A stretch of DNA of 64,000 nucleotides, taken from JAJFKX01 sp965230265. GTDB lineage: Bacteria > Pseudomonadota > Gammaproteobacteria > Xanthomonadales > Wenzhouxiangellaceae. The position numbers and the translations under genes were made by a program. Under the pieces are notes generated by a model, which worked only from the letters and a program-made list of their open reading frames with translations, did not search any database and was not told the origin of the DNA. The stretch is taken from NCBI GenBank assembly GCA_965230265.1, contig OZ245999.1, forward strand, positions 1,240,001 through 1,304,000, in the 5' to 3' direction. Below are positions 25,704 to 33,540 of this stretch, one piece after another; the stretch's first letter is position 1; each line of letters starts with the position of its first letter.

Positions 25704-26645
25704 CTAGCTCAGCGGTAGCTCTTTTAAGCCTTCTGCTAAACGCATGGCAGGTTGCCAGTCGGTGAGTTCGAGCAATGGCTGGCTGTTGGCTGACCAGTCC
25801 ATCCACAATAGCTCTCGCGCCTTGCCGGGTGACAAGATGGGCTTATTACCACGCCAGCGGGCCAGTTGCAGATTGGTTCGGGCGAGTAGTTTCAACACCC
25901 ATCCAGGCAATGGGATGGTGTGAGTAGCGTTACCGGAATAATTACTGACAATCTGATAGAGCTTTTCCCAGTTGTAATCGCCGGGCTCACCATCGCTGGG
26001 TTCAAATGTACCTGCGATCGGGTTTTCCAGTAGCTGTGTGATACAGGTTGCCAGATCGCTGACATTAATCAGTGACAGTCGCTGTTTCTCGGGTGTGACC
26101 CGCAGTGCCCAGCCGCGATAAAACATCTTCAGTAGTGGCAGCATCTCTTTGTCACCTGGCCCATAGATAGCAGGTGGGCGCAAAATGGTACAGGTTTGAT
26201 TGCTCAATTGCTGGCAGGCCTGCTCAGCCAGGTATTTGCTTTCTGCATACCAGGATAACTGTGGCTCACGGGCTGCCAGGCTGGAAATCAATAGGAACTG
26301 TTGGATGCTGGTTGGGTTGTTTGAGTCATTGACGGCTGCCAATAGGTTTTGTGTACCCAGCACATTAGGCTGATAAAAGTGTTGCCAATAAGCGCCACGT
26401 ACACTGGCAGCACAATGCACCACACGATCAGTGTTTTTGATCAGCGTCTGTAATGACGCTTGATCCTCCAGCGTGCCAAATACCTCAGTTACACGATCGT
26501 CTGTTGGTATTGGTGAACGTTTACCGGGGCGAATCAGTAGCTGCAGATAATGCCCGCGGGCATGTAGCCTGCTAACCAGTTGACTACCGACAAAGCCGGT
26601 AGCGCCAGTGATTGCTATTCGAAGTGGAGTGATTGGTGCAGACAG
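25704..26645 (-). CDS. NAD(P)-dependent epimerase/reductase, CerR-like; non-canonical start
   Basis: An extended short-chain dehydrogenase. The nucleotide-binding motif TGATGFVGSQLV lies upstream of the first GTG (26423), so the gene must start earlier. Between the in-frame stop and that motif there is no ATG, GTG or TTG. The best candidate is CTG 26645, giving 313 residues beginning (M)SAPITPLRIAITGATG, with a weak TAGAG before it; ATC at 26633 is another choice. The catalytic Tyr is in SWYAESKYLAEQ (YxxxK). Caulobacter has a homologous reductase beside spt that acts in ceramide formation. This one probably reduces the 3-oxo group. The upstream ligase stop is about 50 bp away. Confidence 0.82.
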   Translation of the reverse strand: MSAPITPLRIAITGATGFVGSQLVSRLHARGHYLQLLIRPGKRSPIPTDDRVTEVFGTLEDQASLQTLIKNTDRVVHCAASVRGAYWQHFYQPNVLGTQNLLAAVNDSNNPTSIQQFLLISSLAAREPQLSWYAESKYLAEQACQQLSNQTCTILRPPAIYGPGDKEMLPLLKMFYRGWALRVTPEKQRLSLINVSDLATCITQLLENPIAGTFEPSDGEPGDYNWEKLYQIVSNYSGNATHTIPLPGWVLKLLARTNLQLARWRGNKPILSPGKARELLWMDWSANSQPLLELTDWQPAMRLAEGLKELPLS

Positions 26646-26693
26646 AGCTGAAGGCTCTATGGAAGGCTGACGATCACGTCAGCACAAGTGGTT

Positions 26694-28463
26694 CTAAACG
26701 ACTGCGTCAGCCAATCGGGCATTGTCACGCTGCGCTGCCTGTTCAATACTTTGGCGTTGCAGGTAATCTTTTTTCGCCCCCGAGCGTGACAATTTACCGG
26801 ATGAAGTACGCGGCAGGGTATGCGGTGGTACCAGGTCGATGCGACACTCAACACCCACTTCGGCTTGAACACTGGCACGCAGACGCTCAGCCAGATCACG
26901 ACGCACGGCAGGATCAGCCTGACGGCATTGCACCACCATCACAGCGACCTCTTGACCGGTCTGATCGGTCACTGAGAACGCTGAAGCATCTTCAGGGCGT
27001 ACTTCAGGTTGGCATTCAGCCAAAAATTCCAGATCCTGAGGCCAGATATTGCGACCATTGATGATGATCATGTCTTTCTGGCGGCCGGTGATGATGATCT
27101 CACCATCGACCAGATAACCCATATCGCCGGTGTTTAACCAACCATCGGGTAAGAGTGACTCAGCAGTAATTTCCGGTTCGTTAAAGTAACCGCTCATGAC
27201 ACTTGGGCCACGTACAAAAATGGTGCCGCATTGTTTTTCAGGCAGTACCTGGCCATCGGTACCGCGAATTTCCATGTCCAGATCTGGAATGGGTTTGCCG
27301 CAGCGTACAAACTGATTAACACGTACATCCTGGGCATCCTTAGCCACCGATACAGCAACACCCTCGTGACCCAGGCGATCAGCATCAACATACTCAATGT
27401 GTACATCGCGCTCCAAAGGCGCGAAGCTGATGGCCAGAGAGGTTTCAGCCATACCGTAGCATGCCAGAAATGCGCGGCGGTTAAAGCCAGCTTCCTGCAG
27501 TGCATTGGCAAAGTTGCGCAGGCTGCTCGGGCGAATGGTCTCTGCACCGACACCGGCAACACGCCAGGCCGATAGGTCCAAACGCTCCAGATCAGATGGA
27601 CGCACCCGACGGGCGCATAATTCGTAACCAAACGGTGGGCTGAAGGAAATCGTTCCACCGGTTTGTGACATTAGGTTTAGCCACAGTCGTGGACGCATCG
27701 CAAAATCGCGTGTGCCAATGTAATCAACAGAACGCTGTGAAGCCATTGGTGCCAGCACCAGACCGACAAGACCCATGTCATGGTAATAAGGCAGCCAGGA
27801 AACACAACGGTCAGTTTCATTCATCTGTTGACCGTGCTCCAAAATACCGTTCAGGTTATGCATCACCGCTTTTTGCTTGATCATCACACCACGCGGGAAA
27901 CGGGTGCTGCCTGAGGTATATTGCAGATAAGCCAGTTCTTCAGACCCCAATGGTTTTAATTCCTGCTCACCAGCAGGAATTTGATCGTAGTAATCGGCGC
28001 CGCCGACATGGGTGACGTCTAAATCTTCGCAGGCGGTTTCCAGCATCTCCAAATAATCGACCGGTGCCATTGCCAGTGAAGGCTGTGCGCTTTGTATCAG
28101 TTTGCGCAATTGCTGGATGTAGGCTTCTCGGCCACCGAGGTGAACGGCTGCAGGTACAGGTACAGGTACAATGCCTGCAAACTGACAGGCATAAAAGAAA
28201 CGCACAAAATCGGGACCAGTTTCGGCCACCAAAACCATACGGCTGCCACGCTCCAGGCCTAGCTCGACCAAACGAGAGGCTAGCTCACGTGCCTGAACGT
28301 GCAGCTGTGAGTACGGTAATTTGCAGTACAGCTGGCCACGTCCGTTATAAAAGTTATAACCGGTTTCGCCCTGACTGGCATATTCCAGTGCTGCCGCCAA
28401 AGTTGGAAAGCGACCGGCGCATAATGGCAAGGAATGAGTTGTGGGTGTGCCGTTGTTAGACAA
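26694..28463 (-). CDS. Fatty acyl-AMP ligase/acyl-ACP synthetase
   Basis: A 589-residue adenylating enzyme of the fatty acyl-AMP ligase group. The P-loop is YTSGSTRFPRG, followed by YHDMGLVGLVLAP, the A5 motif YGMAETSLAISFAP, GWLNTGDMGYLVDGE and PRTSSGKLSRS containing the catalytic Lys. It activates a fatty acid as acyl-AMP, probably for transfer to the ACP encoded downstream; the Caulobacter sphingolipid cluster includes such an enzyme. Translation starts at TTG 28463, with AGGGAG about 10 bp upstream. It is the first gene of the leftward operon. Confidence 0.92.
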   Translation of the reverse strand: MSNNGTPTTHSLPLCAGRFPTLAAALEYASQGETGYNFYNGRGQLYCKLPYSQLHVQARELASRLVELGLERGSRMVLVAETGPDFVRFFYACQFAGIVPVPVPAAVHLGGREAYIQQLRKLIQSAQPSLAMAPVDYLEMLETACEDLDVTHVGGADYYDQIPAGEQELKPLGSEELAYLQYTSGSTRFPRGVMIKQKAVMHNLNGILEHGQQMNETDRCVSWLPYYHDMGLVGLVLAPMASQRSVDYIGTRDFAMRPRLWLNLMSQTGGTISFSPPFGYELCARRVRPSDLERLDLSAWRVAGVGAETIRPSSLRNFANALQEAGFNRRAFLACYGMAETSLAISFAPLERDVHIEYVDADRLGHEGVAVSVAKDAQDVRVNQFVRCGKPIPDLDMEIRGTDGQVLPEKQCGTIFVRGPSVMSGYFNEPEITAESLLPDGWLNTGDMGYLVDGEIIITGRQKDMIIINGRNIWPQDLEFLAECQPEVRPEDASAFSVTDQTGQEVAVMVVQCRQADPAVRRDLAERLRASVQAEVGVECRIDLVPPHTLPRTSSGKLSRSGAKKDYLQRQSIEQAAQRDNARLADAVV

Positions 28464-28671
28464 AACTGGTGTCTCCCTGGGGTATTTCGTTGACAGCGCG
28501 CTTGCCGCAAGATCTCAGAACGCCAGTTTTTTCGAGGTAATGCATGTATCAATCCTGTATCAATTTCTGATTATTAATTGCATGTACAGCCTGTAAAACC
28601 TTGTAACTGCGCTGTTTCCTGGCATCCACACCAAACTTGCCGGCGAAACTGGTTGTCGGCAGATCGTGTTC

Positions 28672-28689
28672 TGGACAACTTATTGTCCA
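28672..28689. promoter_or_regulatory. Inverted repeat TGGACAA-N4-TTGTCCA
   Basis: Perfect 7-bp arms with a CTTA spacer, no T tract, about 210 bp upstream of the acyl-AMP ligase start. The form fits a dimeric repressor or activator site for the leftward operon. The cognate regulator is not known. Confidence 0.5.
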
Positions 28690-28868
28690 ATTGAATGCGC
28701 ATAAATAAATTGGCTATTTTCTCTGCTAAGCAGGCGCGTTGCAAGCATTTTTGACAATTTTACTACAGTGCGGGCTGTTTTGTTGCTCAAACACAACGCT
28801 TGTCCTCTGCTTCCCGTGCAAGATATGTGAATTAGATAAAATTTGCGTAAAAAAAACAATCCCATAGG

Positions 28869-28908
28869 TATAATTCGCTGTTTAATGGCGTGTGGCAGAT
28901 TTGCCACA
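28869..28908 (+). promoter_or_regulatory. -10 box and inverted repeat upstream of the ceramide synthase-like gene
   Basis: TATAAT at 28869-28874 is a perfect -10 match; a TTGCGT at 28843 is 20 bp away, too far for a good -35 box. About 16 bp downstream lies TGTGGCA-GATT-TGCCACA (28891-28908), a perfect 7+7 inverted repeat just after the expected transcription start. It could be an operator or a leader hairpin. Confidence 0.5.
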
Positions 28909-28967
28909 AACTACTGCGTATGGCCTGCCAAAAGGCTTTTTAAAGGTAACTTGCTGAACGGACAAGC

Positions 28968-30107
28968 ATGACAAAAGCAACATCCAGCAACCTCAAACTG
29001 ACGGTAAAACCGGTGATATCGCGCGGCGATCGAAGGCGTTTTTTAACATTTCCACAGCAAATTTATGGTGATGATCCTCTGTATGTACAGCCACTGGATA
29101 TGGAAATGAATGCGGTGTTACGCGGCCGCAACGCGTGGTCACAGCATGCCAAGCTGCAGGCCTGGCTGGCCTGGCAGGGTAATCAAGTGGTGGGCAGAAT
29201 CACTGCCCAGCGTGATCAATTGCACACAAACCCGCAGATAGGTCAGTTTGGTTTTCTCGAATCAACGAATGATGCCGGCGTATTCAAAGCATTACTGGAC
29301 ACAGCAGCACAATGGTTGAGCCAGCAGGGAGCAAGTACTTTACAGGGGCCTTTTGACCCTTCCATTAATGCGCAAACCGGTCTGCTGATTCAGGGGTTTG
29401 ATACCCCGCCCTACATGATGATGGGGCATGCCCCTCGTTATTATCAGCAGCGTTATCTGGAATATGGCCTGCAGCCAGTACAGGAGTTATTGGCCTATAT
29501 GCTGGATGCGATGTTTGTTGCCCCCAAAATCATGACCCGTTTGGCACGCGGTTACCGTTCCAAAGTACGGATTCGTGAACCGGATTGGCGTAACCGGGCC
29601 GGCGAAATGGAAATAATGCGTGATATTTTTAATGATGCCTGGGCCGATAATTGGGAGTTTGTACCGTATACCGAGGCAGAATTTAAGCAATTGGGCGAGC
29701 ATCTAAAAATGCTGGTCCGTCCTGGCTGGGTACAGATAGTCGAATATGAAGATCGTCCTATTGCCTTTATTGTGGTGCTGCCCAACATGAACGATATGAT
29801 TCGTGGCCTGCGCGGGAAACTGTTTCCGCTGGGAATCTTCAAATTGCTATGGCGCTTGAAAATGCAAACAGTACGCAATGGCCGGGTTCCGCTGATGGGG
29901 GTGCGAAGGGAGTATCATGGTACTCCGTTGGCAGGCGCCATTGCTTTTTTAATGATTGAACAGCTTCAGATCAATTCGACGCCGTTTGGTTTGCGGAATG
30001 TGGAACTCTCGTGGATATTAAAGGACAACAAAGGCATGCGCGATATTATCGAAGCCATTTCAGGACAACCTTACAAGCGCTATCACGTCTATGCCAAAAG
30101 CATTTAA
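28968..30107 (+). CDS. Bacterial ceramide synthase-like GNAT-family N-acyltransferase
   Basis: A 379-residue protein of the large GNAT-related family often labelled dATP pyrophosphohydrolase or hypothetical; Caulobacter bacterial ceramide synthase (bCerS) belongs to this family. Family marks are FPQQIYGDDPLYVQPL, LQGPFDPSINAQTGLLIQGF and, near the end, VELSWILKDNKGMRDIIEAI with GQPYKRYHVYAK. It would N-acylate the long-chain base to form ceramide. The call rests on family resemblance plus the divergent spt–ACP–CerR–ligase operon. It starts the rightward arm and is followed 45 bp later by lptF and lptG homologues. There is no signal peptide. Confidence 0.85.
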   Translation: MTKATSSNLKLTVKPVISRGDRRRFLTFPQQIYGDDPLYVQPLDMEMNAVLRGRNAWSQHAKLQAWLAWQGNQVVGRITAQRDQLHTNPQIGQFGFLESTNDAGVFKALLDTAAQWLSQQGASTLQGPFDPSINAQTGLLIQGFDTPPYMMMGHAPRYYQQRYLEYGLQPVQELLAYMLDAMFVAPKIMTRLARGYRSKVRIREPDWRNRAGEMEIMRDIFNDAWADNWEFVPYTEAEFKQLGEHLKMLVRPGWVQIVEYEDRPIAFIVVLPNMNDMIRGLRGKLFPLGIFKLLWRLKMQTVRNGRVPLMGVRREYHGTPLAGAIAFLMIEQLQINSTPFGLRNVELSWILKDNKGMRDIIEAISGQPYKRYHVYAKSI

Positions 30108-30152
30108 ACCGTTAGCAATGATTTTGACTGCAACCTGGGTTGTTATCATCCC

Positions 30153-31256
30153 ATGATCCTGCGTCGGTACATCATCGGCACTGTGCTGCGCCCGTTTTTA
30201 GGCATTTTATTGTTTTTGGTTGCGCTGTATCTCGCCTGGGCGGCAAGCAAATTGATTGGTGCAGGTGGTGCGGTTTCGATGACGCCTGGTGAGTTTGCCA
30301 CTGTCATTGCCTTGCAGACTCAGGTGGCATTGGAAGTATTGGTGCCTTTTTCATTGTTTCTGGCGATTATCACGGGGCTGGGGCAATTGGCATCGACTCA
30401 AGAAACACTGGCTATTAGAGCCAATGGCGGTGGTGACAAAATGTTACTCAGCAGTGTAGCTGGTATTGCTTTATTGACGGCTCTGCTGATTGCCGGTGAA
30501 TCGATATGGCTAAGACCACAAGCCTATTTAAAAATCTATGCTATTGATGCGGCCATTGAGCAAGACACTGATTTTCGCCGTATTGAAGGCGGGCAGTTTT
30601 ACAGTAGCCAAATGTCCGAAGGCGATGAAGCCGGTAGGGTTATTTTTGCTGATAGTCGTGCAGACGATACTTTGCATCAGGTGTTTGTGGCACGCACTAT
30701 TAATGGTCGTAACGAATTTATCTTTGCCCGTGATGCCACCCAGCAGGTGACCGAAGAGGGTGAGCAGGTTATGGATTTTAATCAAGGGTATTTATACCAG
30801 TTAACCGAGCGTGGCGATGCCAGTGAGGATTGGCATTTGGCCTTTAATGAAATGCGATTAACGCTGGAACCGCCTGATAACCCTGATCCTGGCAACAGGC
30901 GTAAATCCACATCAACTGAACAACTATCAGAAAGCACAGTGCCATTCGAAGTTGCTGAATACCAGGGGCGCCTGGCAGCACCATTATCAACATTGCTACT
31001 GGCCTTGTTGGCAGTTCCACTGAGCCGCCGTGCGCCCCGTGCCGGACGCTACAGCCGACTGTTGTTTGCGGTTATTTTAATGATTGTTTATTACAATCTG
31101 AATTCTCTGGCGCGTACCTGGATGGAGCTGGGGCATGTGCCGTTATTTCCGGGCGTGTTTTGGCCACAGTTGTTACTGCTGTCTATTTTTATCGGTTTAA
31201 TCTGGCCTGCTTCAAAATTACGTGCACGGCCACTACAAAAACCGGCAGGTAGTTAA
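30153..31256 (+). CDS. LptF homologue (LPS/lipid export permease family, YjgP/YjgQ)
   Basis: A 367-residue permease of the LptF/LptG family: three N-terminal helices (VLRPFLGILLFLVALYLAW, then the segments near 55-80 and 100-120), a periplasmic beta-jellyroll domain (~130-270) and three C-terminal helices with LLALLAVPLSRRAPRAGR. In the LPS exporter LptF pairs with LptG and the LptB ATPase to extract lipid from the inner membrane. lptFG normally sit next to pepA; here they follow a ceramide synthase-like gene. They may be the only lptFG of the genome or a paralogous pair for sphingolipids. The window cannot decide this. Confidence 0.88.
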   Translation: MILRRYIIGTVLRPFLGILLFLVALYLAWAASKLIGAGGAVSMTPGEFATVIALQTQVALEVLVPFSLFLAIITGLGQLASTQETLAIRANGGGDKMLLSSVAGIALLTALLIAGESIWLRPQAYLKIYAIDAAIEQDTDFRRIEGGQFYSSQMSEGDEAGRVIFADSRADDTLHQVFVARTINGRNEFIFARDATQQVTEEGEQVMDFNQGYLYQLTERGDASEDWHLAFNEMRLTLEPPDNPDPGNRRKSTSTEQLSESTVPFEVAEYQGRLAAPLSTLLLALLAVPLSRRAPRAGRYSRLLFAVILMIVYYNLNSLARTWMELGHVPLFPGVFWPQLLLLSIFIGLIWPASKLRARPLQKPAGS

Positions 31257-31264
31257 GCTGACAG

Positions 31265-32335
31265 ATGGAAACCTTTACCCGTTATCTTCGAACGCAATTG
31301 TTGCAGGGTATGCTGCTGGCAGCAGTGGTGCTGGCGGGGATTTTCAGTTTAATTACATTGGTCGATGAGCTGGATGAGATCGGGCAGGGCAGTTATCGTG
31401 CAGCGGATGTGTTTTTTTTCACCGCGTTGACCATACCGGGCAAAATATTTGATTTGTTGCCGTTGATTGTTTTGTTGGGTTGCATTATTACCCTGGGAAT
31501 GTTGGCAGCCAGTCAGCAACTGGTGGCCATTCGTTCATTGGGGGCTTCAATATGGCGAATACTACGCAGTGTGATGTTAACCGTGTTGGCAGTGATTGCG
31601 ATTATGCTGGTATTGGCCGAATGGGTGATTCCGAAGTTGGAAGAGCATGCTTATACCCTGCGAGCAGTGCGTCAAACCGAGCAGTCTTCATTGACAGGCG
31701 ATCAGGGGTTTTGGGCACGCAACGGTTTGCAGTTCATTAATGTCAAAGAGTTTCGTTTAGGTCGTATTCCTACGGATATCAATATTTATGATTTTTCCGA
31801 GCAAAGTGGATTGGTTCGTTATGTACACGCAGAAACCGCTGATATCAATACCGATTCCAACCTGTGGCAATTACAGGATGTATGGACTAAGGAAATCGGG
31901 CCCGGAACGGGTGAAGCACAACAACGTGATGCTTTGGTTTGGGAATCGTTTTTATCTCGAGAACAAATTGGTGTATTGACGGTTCCACCCGAAAGCTTGG
32001 GTTTGAGTAATTTATTTCGTTATGTGCGCGAGCTGCGAGATCGCGGGCAAACATCAAAGACCTATGATTTGGCATTCTGGCATCAGCTGGCTATTCCATT
32101 TTCAGCCATCATTATGGCGCTTATTGCCATTCCGGTTGCAACCAGTGCCACGCGTGCACAAGGCGCCACCAAGCGGATATTTCAGGCGGCAGCAGTCGGT
32201 ATGTTGTTTTATTTATTAAACGAAGCGCTGGGTTATGTTGGGTTGCTGGCCGGCGCCAGCCCGGTAATAACCACGTTTGGTCCGGTATTTTTACTGGCAT
32301 TAATTGCCGTGCCGTTACTGCGGCGTTTGCAATGA
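31265..32335 (+). CDS. LptG homologue (lipid export permease family)
   Basis: A 356-residue partner of the preceding LptF homologue. It begins FTRYLRTQLLQGMLLAAVVL and carries LVDELDEIGQGSYRAADVFF, the typical LptG N-terminal segment, then a periplasmic domain (~130-260) and three C-terminal helices with YDLAFWHQLAIPFSAIIMAL. It starts 8 bp after lptF and its TGA overlaps the ATG of the Tam41-like gene (ATGA). Coupled translation with a putative lipid headgroup enzyme argues that this LptFG pair handles a lipid made by the locus. Confidence 0.88.
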   Translation: METFTRYLRTQLLQGMLLAAVVLAGIFSLITLVDELDEIGQGSYRAADVFFFTALTIPGKIFDLLPLIVLLGCIITLGMLAASQQLVAIRSLGASIWRILRSVMLTVLAVIAIMLVLAEWVIPKLEEHAYTLRAVRQTEQSSLTGDQGFWARNGLQFINVKEFRLGRIPTDINIYDFSEQSGLVRYVHAETADINTDSNLWQLQDVWTKEIGPGTGEAQQRDALVWESFLSREQIGVLTVPPESLGLSNLFRYVRELRDRGQTSKTYDLAFWHQLAIPFSAIIMALIAIPVATSATRAQGATKRIFQAAAVGMLFYLLNEALGYVGLLAGASPVITTFGPVFLLALIAVPLLRRLQ

Positions 32336-33279
32336 ATCAATCTGGTCCCGAAGCATTACAGGCTCTGCAAGCGCAAACGACAGCTGGAGAGGACCTACAA
32401 GCTCTGGCCAAAGCGATACGTGGCGAACATGGCGAAGCAGTTGCTGCCATTGTGTATTACGGATCGTGTCTGCGCAGTGGCAATGCAGGCGACGGTATTG
32501 CTGATTTTTACGTTTTGGTTGAACGTTATCGAGATGCCAAAATGGGTTGGCTAAGAGCAGGCTTAAACCGCTTGCTGCCACCGAATGTTTTTTACCTGGA
32601 AACGCCCTGGCAGGACACCACACTGCGTGCCAAATATGCGGTGATCAGTATCAATCAGTTTCAGCAGGGGGTTACCGGTGGCTGGTTATTGCCCTATCTA
32701 TGGGGGCGCTTCGCTCAACCCAGCGGGGTTTTATGGTGCCGTGACAACGCACTTCAATATTCGATTTACCATTGGCTAAGCCAGGCACTGATTTACTTCG
32801 TTAAGCAAACTGCACCGCTAATGCCTTCTGACTTTGGCGCCAGGCAGTTATGGCAAACCGGATTGGCACGCAGCTATAGTACTGAGTTGCGTGCTGAGCG
32901 TGGTGAGCGTGTGGCTGGTTTGTTCGATTATTGGCCAGAATATTACACCCAGCAAACCTGGCAGGTACTGACTTCGCTGGGTTGGTTGAGCCCTGATCAA
33001 CCAGTCGAGGCGAAAAACTGGTCGACACAGATATCTGAAAAACTCAAAAAACGCACCAATCGACGCTGGCGTTGGCGGGTATTGGCGGGTAAGCCAACGG
33101 CATTGTTGCGCTTGATCAAGAGCCTGTTGACCTTTCGTGGCGCGGTTGAGTATGCCGCCTGGAAGATTGAACGTCACAGCGGTCAGCCCGTGGATTTACC
33201 CGATTATGCGCGCCGTTGGCCGCTGTTGGGCGGTTGGGTGGTATTATGGCAGCTGTTGCGGCGGGGAAGCTTGCGTTAG
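32332..33279 (+). CDS. Tam41-like nucleotidyltransferase, possible CTP:phospholipid cytidylyltransferase
   Basis: A 315-residue protein. Near residues 40-62 it has VYYGSCLRSGNAGDGIADFY, a nucleotidyltransferase-type GS…DF arrangement that resembles mitochondrial Tam41, a peripheral CDP-diacylglycerol synthase. The C terminus is basic with a hydrophobic tail (GGWVVLWQLLRRG), suggesting a membrane-associated enzyme. Its ATG overlaps the lptG stop. A lipid kinase gene follows after 261 bp. One reading is that the kinase makes ceramide phosphate and this enzyme makes a CDP-activated lipid from it. The Tam41 resemblance is by motif only. Confidence 0.6.
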   Translation: MNQSGPEALQALQAQTTAGEDLQALAKAIRGEHGEAVAAIVYYGSCLRSGNAGDGIADFYVLVERYRDAKMGWLRAGLNRLLPPNVFYLETPWQDTTLRAKYAVISINQFQQGVTGGWLLPYLWGRFAQPSGVLWCRDNALQYSIYHWLSQALIYFVKQTAPLMPSDFGARQLWQTGLARSYSTELRAERGERVAGLFDYWPEYYTQQTWQVLTSLGWLSPDQPVEAKNWSTQISEKLKKRTNRRWRWRVLAGKPTALLRLIKSLLTFRGAVEYAAWKIERHSGQPVDLPDYARRWPLLGGWVVLWQLLRRGSLR

Positions 33280-33540
33280 TTAATCGGCTGACGCGGCCTC
33301 AATATGCGCCCTCATATGGCTTGTTTAAGCACAGGCATATGTATTAAACCAATAGATAAGTAATCGCCGTTAAGTGCTGTTTTATAAAGGAAATAGCTTT
33401 GCAAAATAGTCATTATTCACTTAGGATATTGCCCAGAAAATCTGGTCGAGAAAAGCGGGAACCAGCCAAGGGGCTTGCCTGCCTTTATGGATAGAATGAT
33501 TTGATTATGGTCAGCCTGAACTTTATCGGTAATCTTATTT

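Larger units (their letters stand above)
28464..28967. promoter_or_regulatory. Divergent promoter region of the two sphingolipid arms
   Basis: A 504-bp stretch with no supported gene between the acyl-AMP ligase (leftward) and the ceramide synthase-like gene (rightward). It holds two perfect 7+7 inverted repeats (28672-28689 and 28891-28908) and a consensus -10 box TATAAT at 28869-28874 for the rightward arm. A short possible reading frame on the minus strand (28680-28907) looks like noise. It is long for a bacterial divergent promoter, leaving room for several regulators. Confidence 0.6.

Noticed and set aside
28843..28874. TTGCGT…TATAAT as a full sigma-70 promoter
   Set aside because: The spacing is 20 bp, too long; only the -10 box is kept as evidence.
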